From Acinetobacter sp. LoGeW2-3 (GTDB lineage Bacteria > Pseudomonadota > Gammaproteobacteria > Pseudomonadales > Moraxellaceae): a stretch of 64,000 nucleotides of DNA. The position numbers and the translations under genes were made by a program. The first letter of the stretch is position 1, and each line of letters starts with the position of its first letter. The stretch spans positions 3,100,001-3,164,000 of the forward strand of contig NZ_CP024011.1 in assembly GCF_002688565.1 (NCBI RefSeq), in the 5' to 3' direction. Positions 41,118 through 50,500 of the stretch are shown here, piece by piece. The notes under the pieces are model-generated. The model was not told where the DNA came from, made no database searches, and saw only the letters and a program-made list of their open reading frames with translations.

Positions 41118-42884
41118 TTAGATCTCAAAGCTGACCACATTATCCCGATCAAGCTGTACCTTGCTTCCTGCCGAGAAATTCATATCCAGACTCATGGAAG
41201 CATTGAAGTTTTCTACATCAAAATCATCATAGGTTTCTGGTAAATGAATTAGTACAGGTAACCGGGTTAAACCATTGTCCCCACATGGAAAGGCATAATG
41301 ACGCTCAATCTGCTGAAAACTTTGCATACTTTCAAACTCTAGGAACACACTACTATTTTCATGAGTTCTTGGTACCTGAATAATTTCCAGAAACATGCTG
41401 CGTTTGAGCTGCTTTAATTTATTCTCAGCAATATCGATAGCTTCATCTGAATTATCCTTAGACCAAAGCTTTTTAAACATAGATTTTTTCTCATGTTCAG
41501 CTTTCTGGCGATTCAGAGTCCTAATATATTTGTTCAGATCCCGATACTGCTGCACATTACTTGCAATAGTTTCCTGAATATCTTTAATCGGCTGCTCAGA
41601 GCGCTGATGCATCACCTGCCATTCATGCGAATTGGTCGGGATGAAAGTTTCACCTTTACGTTTTTCCAGTAAGCGGATAAACGCCAATAACTTATATTCA
41701 AAATTCTGGATATATTGATTGAACATAAATCCTGGCTGAGATTTGAAATCACGGTAATAGGCCAAAATTTCAGTAAATATTTTATGGACATGTAAATAAA
41801 GATAAGCAAATTCTTCAATATGAGATAAATGATCACGAATCGCATCACGCATTGGCAGCAGAATTTCACGTGTCAAAATTTCTTCAAACTGCTTTAAATG
41901 GCGTTGTGCTACCACATCGGCATTTTTCTCAACCACCTGAATCGGCTCAACCAGTAAAGGCAATAACTTCGATTCAGAAATCTGTTCCAGATTATGCACA
42001 ATATCCATCACATCTAGATGGATCTGGCTCTGCAAGGTCACCATGCGCTGCATCTGGGATTTCAGCGTTTCAACCGCTTCTTCTTCCATATTCTCTTGCA
42101 GATCCAGCACCAGAATATTCAGATAGACCTGATCTTCGAGCGCACCTTTTTCTTCAATCAGGAAACGGCGAATAGAATACGGGTTTTGGTGTACATCCAT
42201 CACGGGTGCAACAATGAATAAAAATTGTGAAGTACGGACAATGTCAAAATGGCGGATTTGCTGCTCTTTGATCAGAAAATAACGAAATAGCGGGTGTTGC
42301 ATTTCCGCAGTCTGTTTTTTTAATAAAGGCTTATACCAATAACCTAACAACTGCTGCTTGATAAACACTTCAATGATAAAGCATTTAACCTGCTCTTCTG
42401 TCAGCTTACGCACACCTTCGACTGGCTGTAATTGAAGACCACGAATAATTTCAGCAGCATTCAACAGAAAGGTACGACGTAACTCCAGCTTTTCACGCTG
42501 CATCTGGAAGTTTTCATCAACTTCAATTTTATCAATCTGCTCGAGTACGTTTTCCAGGTAATCCGCAACTTGCAAGCTGTCATTCAACCCGAGTAGGCTT
42601 TTTAGAGATAGGCCGAAAGTACTGGCATAATAACGCATCCGGTCATTCAGAAACTTTTGGCTTAATGCCTCTACCGAATGATAGGATTGATAACGATATT
42701 GGTTGGTTTCCTGATCCCAAAGAATTTTCTTAGGTTTCAAAATTTGAAAGTCCACACTTTCTTTTAGCTCAGGCGAGACATCTGCCAGAACGGTTTTAAG
42801 TTCCCGCTCCCATTCTAAATCCAGACTTGGCTCCAATTGCGACAAGCGAGCACGCAACTGATATGGAATGGTGATCTCTGACAT
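41118..42884 (-). CDS. Large soluble helical protein, unknown function
   Basis: A 588-residue protein with no signal peptide or membrane segment, rich in charged residues and helices. Segments such as ETIASNVQQYRDLNKYIRTLNRQKAEHEKKSMFKKLW (split here as ETIASNVQQYRDLNKYI and onward) look coiled-coil. No catalytic motif and no recognised domain. It is a full uninterrupted gene with normal codon use and a clear ATG, so it is real. No operon partner; rarD lies upstream 125 bases away on the same strand. Confidence 0.75.
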   Translation of the reverse strand: MSEITIPYQLRARLSQLEPSLDLEWERELKTVLADVSPELKESVDFQILKPKKILWDQETNQYRYQSYHSVEALSQKFLNDRMRYYASTFGLSLKSLLGLNDSLQVADYLENVLEQIDKIEVDENFQMQREKLELRRTFLLNAAEIIRGLQLQPVEGVRKLTEEQVKCFIIEVFIKQQLLGYWYKPLLKKQTAEMQHPLFRYFLIKEQQIRHFDIVRTSQFLFIVAPVMDVHQNPYSIRRFLIEEKGALEDQVYLNILVLDLQENMEEEAVETLKSQMQRMVTLQSQIHLDVMDIVHNLEQISESKLLPLLVEPIQVVEKNADVVAQRHLKQFEEILTREILLPMRDAIRDHLSHIEEFAYLYLHVHKIFTEILAYYRDFKSQPGFMFNQYIQNFEYKLLAFIRLLEKRKGETFIPTNSHEWQVMHQRSEQPIKDIQETIASNVQQYRDLNKYIRTLNRQKAEHEKKSMFKKLWSKDNSDEAIDIAENKLKQLKRSMFLEIIQVPRTHENSSVFLEFESMQSFQQIERHYAFPCGDNGLTRLPVLIHLPETYDDFDVENFNASMSLDMNFSAGSKVQLDRDNVVSFEI

Positions 42885-43009
42885 GCCCTATCCTCTTAAA
42901 AACTCTTCAATTTTGTATCGATTATTTAATTCGTTAAAATTGTACACAATTCAGAAGATGATTAAATCAGTATTATCTAACAAATATTAAACTTATTGAG
43001 AAAGAGTTA

Positions 43010-43945
43010 TCATTTTTCTTGCTTAAGTCTTTCTAATTGTTCTAGCTTAAGATTTAGGTCACGTCTATTGCGTTGCTGTTGATGTAAATGCAATACCCCC
43101 TCTATCACTAACAAAACCACTGCCAGCCAAATCGGAATATAAGTCAACCACTCTCCTGATTCCACCCGTTCCCCGAGTGTCATCGAAGCAAAAGCCAGCA
43201 GCACCGGTTCGAGATAACTCAACAGACCAAAAATCACAAAAGGTAGATAACGGCTTGCCAGAATATAGCTTCCTAATCCTAATGCACTCAAGAAACCTAA
43301 GCCCAATACAGCGAAGACGAGATGAGGGAAATTAATAATTAAATTAAAAGAATCGCTATGCACAAAGCCCAGATAGATTGCTACTGGAAGAATAAGACAC
43401 AAATCCCACCAAAATCCACCCAAATGATCCGTCCCAAAACGACGACGCAGGAAAAAATAGAGTGGATAAGCTAAAGCGACATAAACGGTTTCCCAAGCAA
43501 TAAATCCAATGCGCCAGATTTCATGTCCTACACCGAGTACAGCACATGCTACTGCCGCCATCTGCCAGGCAGACAGTTTTTCCTTATAAAGTACGCAACC
43601 CACCAGCACCATCACCAACGGCAATAGAAAATAACCAAGCGACACTTGCAAGCCACGACCATTAATCGGCCCCCACAGGAATAACCAGAGCTGTGTCGTA
43701 CAAAGCAAAGAGCTGATAATCAGCCAGATTAGAAAAGTCGGCTGTTTTAGAATTCGCTTAAAAATACTGCTAATGTGATTGAGATCACCTGACCACCACA
43801 TAAAAGCTGTCAAAAATGGCAGGGTCGCCAGCATACGCCATGCAAAGGTTTGCTCACTGTCCAGTGGCTGCAAAAAAGGCGTGAAAATATAAAGCACACC
43901 AAAAACCATCGATGCTAAAACTGACAGCGCGATACCTTTATACAT
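43010..43945 (-). CDS. rarD: EamA-family transporter RarD
   Basis: A 311-residue ten-helix EamA/DMT-superfamily protein. It opens KGIALSVLASMVFGVLYIFTPFL and shows RarD-like blocks SLGYFLLPLVMVLVGCVLYKEKLS and RYLPFVIFGLLSYLEPVLL, with a charged C-terminal tail. RarD is named from a chloramphenicol-sensitivity phenotype in Pseudomonas; the true substrate is unknown. Confidence 0.87.
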   Translation of the reverse strand: MYKGIALSVLASMVFGVLYIFTPFLQPLDSEQTFAWRMLATLPFLTAFMWWSGDLNHISSIFKRILKQPTFLIWLIISSLLCTTQLWLFLWGPINGRGLQVSLGYFLLPLVMVLVGCVLYKEKLSAWQMAAVACAVLGVGHEIWRIGFIAWETVYVALAYPLYFFLRRRFGTDHLGGFWWDLCLILPVAIYLGFVHSDSFNLIINFPHLVFAVLGLGFLSALGLGSYILASRYLPFVIFGLLSYLEPVLLAFASMTLGERVESGEWLTYIPIWLAVVLLVIEGVLHLHQQQRNRRDLNLKLEQLERLKQEK

Positions 43946-44061
43946 TCACCACCCCAAAATCTCTTTGCGCGCATTATATCGGGATGTCTTCCAGAATACT
44001 TGCCTGTATTCTTTGATCGAATGATAAATTTTCTATTTAAAGCTTCTGATTTTTTGAATAT

Positions 44062-44088
44062 AAAAAACCATGCCGAAGCATGGTTTGA
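44062..44088 (-). terminator. Lipocalin gene terminator
   Basis: On the minus strand AAACCATGC-TTCG-GCATGGTTT followed by TTTATA. Confidence 0.88.
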
Positions 44089-44101
44089 GGAGAAACATAG
44101 A

Positions 44102-44689
44102 TTATCGTGCTGTTTGTTTGGTATGGATCAGATCACTCAGGTCATAGCCGACAGATTTCGCATATTCCAGGTATTCATTTACTACCGCCTGATCTGGTTG
44201 CGGTGTACGTGACAATACCCACATATATTTACGTTTCGGCTCACCGACCAATACAGTCTGGTAATTATCATCCAGTTTCAAGACCCAATAATCACCACGC
44301 GCAATTGGAATCCAGCGAATCGCTTCTGGTAAGAAGCTAACTTTTAACTTGGTATTGTATGGTGCATTCTGTACAAATGCTTCACCCACTGAAGCAGTCT
44401 GAGTACCATCCTTTTTAATACAACGGTTATCGACTTTAATATTGCCATTTTCATTTAATGTATAAGTAGCAGTCACATCACGATCACATTTATTCTGGAA
44501 CTGAAGTGGCTTACGTGCAACTTCATACCAAGAACCCAAATATTTATCCAATTCAACTCTTTCCACAGTTGGAAGCGGTTTGGTATCTGCATAGGCCATG
44601 GTTGCAGCGCCCAAACCGAGAAGAACAGCACCACCTACCGTAATTTTGGCAATTTTCAAGCTTGCCTGAGAGAAATTCTTAGTTGTCAT
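44102..44689 (-). CDS. Secreted lipocalin (Blc-like)
   Basis: A 195-residue lipocalin. The family GxW motif is seen in DKYLGSWYEVARKP, and the barrel continues through CDRDVTATYTLNENG and YWVLKLDDNYQTVLVGEP to the final helix. E. coli Blc is a lipoprotein; here the signal peptide ends TMAYADTK with no lipobox cysteine, so the protein is probably soluble in the periplasm. Lipocalins of this group bind lysophospholipids or fatty acids. ATG at 44689 with AAAGGATA upstream; the frame from 44704 is weaker. Confidence 0.9.
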   Translation of the reverse strand: MTTKNFSQASLKIAKITVGGAVLLGLGAATMAYADTKPLPTVERVELDKYLGSWYEVARKPLQFQNKCDRDVTATYTLNENGNIKVDNRCIKKDGTQTASVGEAFVQNAPYNTKLKVSFLPEAIRWIPIARGDYWVLKLDDNYQTVLVGEPKRKYMWVLSRTPQPDQAVVNEYLEYAKSVGYDLSDLIHTKQTAR

Positions 44690-44800
44690 AAAGTATCCTT
44701 TCATTCACACAGATGAGTGAAGCACATGTTTTTGCGAAATTTTATCTGTGACAACAATAACGTCATCGTGTGAATGATTGTGTATCGATATGTAAGATTT

Positions 44801-44826
44801 ATGATTAGTTTTGCACAACTAATCAT
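44801..44826. terminator. Hairpin after uvrB
   Basis: ATGATTAGTT-TTGCAC-AACTAATCAT, a perfect 10-bp stem directly after the uvrB stop. No strong T tract follows, so it may be a weak terminator or an mRNA 3' stabiliser. Confidence 0.5.
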
Positions 44827-44841
44827 AGGCAGATCAGATGC

Positions 44842-46863
44842 TTAACTCAGCATCTGAGCCTTCAAACGCAGAATTTCATCACGCAAACGTGCTGCTTGTT
44901 CAAATTGCAGTTCTTTTGAAGCTTTCAGCATCTCTTTCTCAAGCTTACTCATGTGCTTCGCAAACAGTTTCGGATCTGCCAGCAGATGACGCTCATCAGC
45001 ACTTAAAGCTTTAGCCTGATCAGAAATACGTTCATCAATTTGATCATCATCAAGTACTTCACCGGTATCAATTTCCTTAATTACCTGACGGACTGCGCTG
45101 CGTGGGATAATGCCATGCTCTTCATTAAACTGAATCTGTTTGGCACGACGGCGCTCAGTTTCATCAATTGCCTTCTGCATGGAGTCAGTAATCCGATCTG
45201 CGTAAAGAATTGCTCGACCTTTCAAATTACGCGCAGCACGACCAATAGTCTGAATCAGTGAACGTTCGGAACGCAGGAAGCCCTCTTTATCTGCATCCAG
45301 AATCGCGACCAAAGATACTTCAGGCATATCCAGACCTTCACGTAGCAGGTTAATCCCGACCAGTACATCATAAATACCAGTACGCAGTTCATGAATGATC
45401 TTCACACGTTCTACGGTGTCGATATCTGAATGTAGATAAGCCACCTTCACACCATATTCTTTTAGGTATGAAGTCAAATCCTCTGCCATACGCTTAGTTA
45501 ATGTGGTTACTAACACACGTTCATTCAAATCTTTACGGATATTAATTTCCGACAAGACATCATCGACCTGTGTCAGGACTGGACGGATTTCAATTTCAGG
45601 ATCGACCAGACCAGTCGGACGTACCACCTGCTCTACAATCTGTTCTGACTTTTCCAGTTCATATCGTGCTGGCGTTGCACTGACATAAACTGTGGTTGGC
45701 ACAATACGTTCCCATTCCTCAAATTTCATTGGACGGTTATCCAATGCGCTCGGTAAACGGAAACCATAATTCACCAGATTTTCTTTACGCGAACGGTCCC
45801 CCTTATACATCGCACCAATCTGTGGAACAGTCACATGCGATTCATCAATAATCAGCAAGGCATCATCAGGCACATAATCGAACAGTGTCGGCGGTGCTTC
45901 CCCAGATGGACGACCCGATAAATGACGTGAATAGTTTTCAATGCCGTTGGTATAGCCCAATTGCTGCATCATTTCCAAGTCATAACGGGTACGCTGTTCG
46001 ATACGTTGTGCTTCCAGTAATTTGTCATTTTCACGAAAAAATACCAAACGCTCTTTCAGCTCTTCCCGGATAGTCTCGATGGCACGGGTCAGATTATCTT
46101 TCGGTGTGACATAGTGACTTTTTGGATAAATCGTCACACGTGGTACCTTACGGATCATTTTACCTGTCAGTGGATCAAACCAGCGGATCGAATCGACTTC
46201 ATCATCAAACAGTTCAATACGAATCGCATTCTGATCCGATTCAGCCGGGAAAATATCAATGATTTCACCGCGAATACGATAAGTACCACGCAAGAACTCT
46301 AATTCATTACGCGTATATTGCATCTCGACCAGACGGCGGATGATGTCATCACGCCCAATCCGATCCCCTTTTACCACATGCAGCAACATGCTCATATAGG
46401 CATTCGGATCACCCAAACCATAAATCGCAGAGACTGAAGCAACAATAATCGCATCACGGCGTTCTAATAAGGCACGTGTTGCAGACAATCGCATCTGGTC
46501 AATATGATCATTAATTGCTGAATCTTTCTCGATAAAAGTATCGGAAGATGGCACATAAGCTTCTGGCTGATAATAGTCATAATAGCTGACGAAATATTCC
46601 ACCGCATTATTCGGGAAGAATGCCTTAAATTCGCCATAAAGCTGTGCCGCCAGTGTTTTGTTATGCGCCATGACAATAGTCGGACGTTGCGTCTGTGCAA
46701 TCACGTTAGCCATGGTGTAGGTCTTACCTGACCCCGTCACGCCCAGCAACAGCTGATTCTTATAGCCCCGTTCAATTCCCTTAACCAGTTTTTCAATGGC
46801 TTGTGGCTGATCGCCAGCAGGTTGATAGCTGGTCACTAATTCGAACGGGGTTTTATCGGACAT
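44842..46863 (-). CDS. uvrB: Excinuclease ABC subunit B
   Basis: A 673-residue UvrB (same length as in E. coli), the damage-verifying helicase-like subunit of nucleotide excision repair. Walker A is GVTGSGKT; the beta-hairpin region [45 protein letters not shown] helicase motifs and the C-terminal UVR motif ([24 protein letters not shown]) are all present. ATG at 46863, with GAGAATT upstream, agrees with other UvrB proteins; the upstream TTG at 46875 is not needed. Confidence 0.98.
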   Translation of the reverse strand: MSDKTPFELVTSYQPAGDQPQAIEKLVKGIERGYKNQLLLGVTGSGKTYTMANVIAQTQRPTIVMAHNKTLAAQLYGEFKAFFPNNAVEYFVSYYDYYQPEAYVPSSDTFIEKDSAINDHIDQMRLSATRALLERRDAIIVASVSAIYGLGDPNAYMSMLLHVVKGDRIGRDDIIRRLVEMQYTRNELEFLRGTYRIRGEIIDIFPAESDQNAIRIELFDDEVDSIRWFDPLTGKMIRKVPRVTIYPKSHYVTPKDNLTRAIETIREELKERLVFFRENDKLLEAQRIEQRTRYDLEMMQQLGYTNGIENYSRHLSGRPSGEAPPTLFDYVPDDALLIIDESHVTVPQIGAMYKGDRSRKENLVNYGFRLPSALDNRPMKFEEWERIVPTTVYVSATPARYELEKSEQIVEQVVRPTGLVDPEIEIRPVLTQVDDVLSEINIRKDLNERVLVTTLTKRMAEDLTSYLKEYGVKVAYLHSDIDTVERVKIIHELRTGIYDVLVGINLLREGLDMPEVSLVAILDADKEGFLRSERSLIQTIGRAARNLKGRAILYADRITDSMQKAIDETERRRAKQIQFNEEHGIIPRSAVRQVIKEIDTGEVLDDDQIDERISDQAKALSADERHLLADPKLFAKHMSKLEKEMLKASKELQFEQAARLRDEILRLKAQMLS

Positions 46864-47419
46864 AATTCTCGGCAATTCACTGACAATATTTTGTTGCTCT
46901 AATTATGGGGTCAAATCGGAATTACTCAATGCCTAAACCAGTGTCTATTTGGTAAATATTGAAGTGTATAAGTAACTTAATAGAATTATTAAAAGATAGC
47001 TAACTTCATCTTATTAACTTTTACCAATCTATTAAACTTAGAAAATAACTATTTAAAAATTAACCAATAATGCTCAAAAAATTCAGTTAACTATGATTCA
47101 GGCTTCATAAGGACTACAGATATGATCAGTTTACATAAAATCTCAATTTTCTGCCTTATTCAAGAATGGTTCTTCTATGGAAAAATCGCGAGCTATCCTT
47201 TTCATTCGTTACAAATACTTCTGAAGCCTGCTTCTATTAAAAATTGATAGATGAATGACTTTTATCATTCATATCTACCACATCTTGGAAAACAGATCGT
47301 CAGAGATTTTAGATTATTATCTATACTGATTCATTTTCCCTTTTATAGACACAATTTGCCTTGACCCTTATGAATTTCAAAGGCAACATGAAACCAATAA
47401 GGATATCGAATTAAGAGCC
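46864..47419. other. AT-rich intergenic region
   Basis: About 550 bases without a convincing gene. It should contain the uvrB promoter and that of the next gene. A 41-codon frame at 47122-47247 and a 9-bp inverted repeat (47099-47107 and 47222-47230) were seen but are not strong enough to call. Confidence 0.5.
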
Positions 47420-48208
47420 ATGACTTACCAATACCATGATGAAAGCATCGTCAAATCCTTGCCAGAAAATACCGTGTTTGTATTTGGCAGTAATATGGCA
47501 GGACAACATGCCGGCGGAGCTGCAAGAACAGCACTGGAGCATTTTGGGGCTGTAGAAGGTGTTGGTCGTGGCTGGTCTGGTCAAAGCTATGCTATTCCAA
47601 CAATGAATGAGCATTTACAGCAAATGCCGTTATCCCAGATTCAGCACTATATCGATGACTTCAAAATTTACACCAAGAATCATCCGAAAAATAAGTACTT
47701 TCTGACTTCAGTCGGCTGTGGTATTGCCGGTTATAAAGTAGAAGAAATTGCGCCGATGTTTAAGGGCATTTCACATAATGTGATTTTCCCGCAATCCTTC
47801 CGTCCTTTTGTAGAAAAACCATTACCAAAACTGACGGAAAAATTCCTTAAAACTATATTCCGCGATTCTATTATTTTTGCAGATCCTACCGATGAACTAA
47901 TCGAAGTTCTTGCGGTGTCCGATAGTGAAAAAAGTCTGGCTAAAATTTTACTAAATACCCAGATGTATCCGACCGATAGTAATGGCCGTGATCGTGTCTT
48001 TGAGATTCAGGACATTCTGCATAATTTGAATGGTAAGGTTTTTGATTTCCAGAATAATTCTGAAGGCCCAATGGTCTTTGGTGGTGTAATTCTGGCACTG
48101 CTTGAACTGTATAATATTAATGAGCAAGATTTCTCAGACGTTTGGCATGGTAAACGTGAGATTGCTCCGCCAAAGCCTGAAAATAAGGCGCGTAGAAATC
48201 CTCGTTAA
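47420..48208 (+). CDS. A1S_2505-like protein with macro-like glycine-rich N-terminus
   Basis: A 262-residue soluble protein. The N-terminal half reads NTVFVFGSNMAGQHAGGAARTAL and KYFLTSVGCGIAGYKVEEIAPMF, a glycine-rich pattern resembling the macro-like A1S_2505 group first seen in Acinetobacter and phages; the second half is helical and ends in a basic tail. Binding of an ADP-ribose-like ligand is plausible from the motif style only. No clear operon. I am fairly sure it is a gene, unsure of the function. Confidence 0.75.
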   Translation: MTYQYHDESIVKSLPENTVFVFGSNMAGQHAGGAARTALEHFGAVEGVGRGWSGQSYAIPTMNEHLQQMPLSQIQHYIDDFKIYTKNHPKNKYFLTSVGCGIAGYKVEEIAPMFKGISHNVIFPQSFRPFVEKPLPKLTEKFLKTIFRDSIIFADPTDELIEVLAVSDSEKSLAKILLNTQMYPTDSNGRDRVFEIQDILHNLNGKVFDFQNNSEGPMVFGGVILALLELYNINEQDFSDVWHGKREIAPPKPENKARRNPR

Positions 48209-48397
48209 TTCCTAACGTTCAGTCAATTCAAAGCCAATTATCGAATTGGCTTTTTTTTTCATTGAAAGATATAGATATGATTTAAGAGAAAATACATCTA
48301 ACTTTCAAAATAAATATAATTATCACATTATTTTAAAATAATTTTTTTGGTCTTATACTTGTTTCATTACATTAAATAATAAATTTGAGCTGCTTGA

Positions 48398-49849
48398 ATG
48401 AACATGTTGGATTCCCCTATTTTTGAATTATCTCCTATTGCTATGTGGCTTGAAGACTTTAGTGAAGTAAAAAAACAATTTGATCTCTGGCGTGCTCAAG
48501 GAGTGCAGGATTTATTTACTTTTTTACAGGAAGACGAATCACGCATTTTGGAATGTGCTCGAAAAATTAAACTGCTTAAGGTGAATTCCAAAACCTTAGA
48601 ACTTTTTCAAGCAGATGACTTTAATCATTTAAGTCAAAATTTGGACCAAGTCTTTAAAGAGGATATGAGTAAGTCTCATATTCAGGAACTCGTGGCTTTA
48701 TGGAATGGAGAAACCCAATTTTCCCATTCTGCCATAAACTATACCTTGACTGGTCAGCGTCTGGATATTCAGCTTAAAGGCATTGTTCTACCACAGCATG
48801 AACATGATTTATCCCTGCTTTTAATCACCACTGAAGACATTACGGCTTATACACAAGCTCGTCGTCTAGAAGAACAAAACCGTCATCTCGCAGAAGCCCG
48901 TTTTATCTATTCTCCAGCTTCATTGTGGATCGAGGATTTTAGCCAGATTAAACTAAAATTAGATCATTTGCGTGAATTAGGAATTGAAGATTTTCATACT
49001 TTTCTAGATGTACATCATGACTTTATTTATGAATGTATTCGAGAAATCAGAATCATTGATGTCAATCAGGCTACTCTCGATTTATTTGGGGCCCCAGATA
49101 AAGATGCTCTCTTAAAAAATGTTCATAAAGTCTTTGCGAAAGAAATGGTGCAGACCTTTAAAGAACAACTCATTGAGCTTTGGAACGACAATCTGCATCA
49201 TCAGCGCGAAGCGGTAAATTATGCACTGGATGGCAGTATTCGCCATGTCTTGCTTCAATTCACAGTGTTTCCTGATTATCTAGATGACTGGAGTGTTGTT
49301 CAGGTTGCATTGACTGATATCACCGCACGTAAAAAAGCGGAACATTATCTGGAATATTTAGGCAGACATGATGTCCTGACCAAGCTATGTAACCGTTCAT
49401 TTTACATGCAGGAACTGAACCGACTGGAGCGTAATTCACTGCGCCCTGTATCCTGTATTTTTATGGACCTTAATGGACTAAAAGAGCTGAATGACAGCCT
49501 TGGGCATGATGCCGGAGATAATCAGTTACGCCGTATGGGCAACATCCTGACTCAACTTATTCAACATACGCCCTATTCTGCCTCACGAATTGGTGGAGAT
49601 GAATTTGTAGTCCTTTTACCGGGCGCGGATCAGACTGCTTTGCAAAACTGTTTGAATAGTCTGCATGAACTTTTAATCGTTGATAACCAGTTCCATTCGC
49701 ATCAACCCATCAGCCTGTCGATCGGGCATGCAACGAGTCATGCAGATGAACGTCTTGAAGACATGCTGAAGCGTGCCGATCAAGAGATGTACCACCAGAA
49801 AAGAACTCATTACCAAAATAATGACCGGAGAATATCAGTCTCTCAGTAA
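48398..49849 (+). CDS. Diguanylate cyclase with tandem PAS-like sensor modules
   Basis: A 483-residue cytoplasmic protein. Two related sensor modules begin at F9 (FELSPIAMWLEDFSEVKKQF) and F169 (FIYSPASLWIEDFSQIKLKL), a period of 160 residues. A GGDEF domain (about 320-480) follows with an intact active site GGDEF at 399-403 and the metal-binding aspartate in FMDLNGLKELND. The product-inhibition I-site RxxD is absent upstream of GGDEF. It should therefore make c-di-GMP without classic feedback control. No membrane segment. The signal sensed is unknown. Confidence 0.92.
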   Translation: MNMLDSPIFELSPIAMWLEDFSEVKKQFDLWRAQGVQDLFTFLQEDESRILECARKIKLLKVNSKTLELFQADDFNHLSQNLDQVFKEDMSKSHIQELVALWNGETQFSHSAINYTLTGQRLDIQLKGIVLPQHEHDLSLLLITTEDITAYTQARRLEEQNRHLAEARFIYSPASLWIEDFSQIKLKLDHLRELGIEDFHTFLDVHHDFIYECIREIRIIDVNQATLDLFGAPDKDALLKNVHKVFAKEMVQTFKEQLIELWNDNLHHQREAVNYALDGSIRHVLLQFTVFPDYLDDWSVVQVALTDITARKKAEHYLEYLGRHDVLTKLCNRSFYMQELNRLERNSLRPVSCIFMDLNGLKELNDSLGHDAGDNQLRRMGNILTQLIQHTPYSASRIGGDEFVVLLPGADQTALQNCLNSLHELLIVDNQFHSHQPISLSIGHATSHADERLEDMLKRADQEMYHQKRTHYQNNDRRISVSQ

Positions 49850-49875
49850 GTTCCATGATTTAAATATCAGCTAAT

Positions 49876-49906
49876 AAAAAGCCATGGTCAAATGCCATGG
49901 CTTTTT
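49876..49906. terminator. Bidirectional intrinsic terminator
   Basis: AAAAAGCCATGG-TCAAATG-CCATGGCTTTTT between the diguanylate cyclase and the small minus-strand gene. Confidence 0.92.
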
Positions 49907-49916
49907 ATTTTAAAAC

Positions 49917-50096
49917 TTAGCGTTTTCCCATTGAACGGCGGGTACCACGTGGTGGCATCCAGGTTCTATCCGCATAACGTTGTGGCTTAGGACGAAGATC
50001 TTCAAGGATCTCATCTGTCGCACCTTGTTCAGCTTGCTTCAACGGAAATGGTAAATTAACTAAAGGCTTTTTCTTGGGAGTATTTGGGGAGCTCAT
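49917..50096 (-). CDS. Small basic protein of 59 residues, unknown
   Basis: ATG at 50096 to stop at 49917 encodes MSSPNTPKKKPLVNLPFPLK followed by QAEQGATDEILEDLRPKPQR and a Trp/Pro/Arg-rich end (RTWMPPRGTRRSMGKR). The frame fills the gap up to a bidirectional terminator, and the composition (basic ends, acidic middle) looks like a protein rather than chance. No family recognised, no signal peptide. The ribosome binding site is weak. Confidence 0.65.
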   Translation of the reverse strand: MSSPNTPKKKPLVNLPFPLKQAEQGATDEILEDLRPKPQRYADRTWMPPRGTRRSMGKR

Positions 50097-50500
50097 CAGA
50101 CTGACTCAATAATAACTCAGCCTATTGTACAAAAAAAAAGAGCTGAATGTAAAAACAAGTCTTTTTATTATGCACTCTCATGACCATTCACTTAATTTCG
50201 ATATCATGTTCAGGATAAAAAAATACGTCTTAAGTGTTCTATTTTATCTAACTAAAAGATGTCTAAAAAATAGATAGCTATTCATATTTTCTAAAAAGCA
50301 GAGCAAACCAGTATTTTTTTATTTTTAGATTAATAAATTACAAAATCACTAAGATAATCCAACTCATTGAAATAAATTTCCTTCTTTATTTACCTTTCAC
50401 CTACTTAGTCCTGTTATTTTTCATACAGATTAATTAAGCCGATTTTAGTTTTATGAACAATAACAAAAACAAAGATGAATAAATTGAACAAGGAGTTCAA
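50097..50500. other. AT-rich intergenic region
   Basis: About 400 bases, no gene seen. It probably holds promoters for the small minus-strand gene and the OmpW-like gene, whose AAGGAG ribosome binding site is just before 50501. Confidence 0.5.

Noticed and set aside
47099..47230. 9-bp inverted repeat CAGGCTTCA/TGAAGCCTG that could bound a small MITE
   Set aside because: No flanking duplication, arms too short, likely chance.
47122..47247. 41-codon frame MISLHKISIFCLIQEWFFYG... with AAGGA upstream
   Set aside because: Length is within chance expectation for AT-rich DNA and no other support; left as part of the intergenic region.
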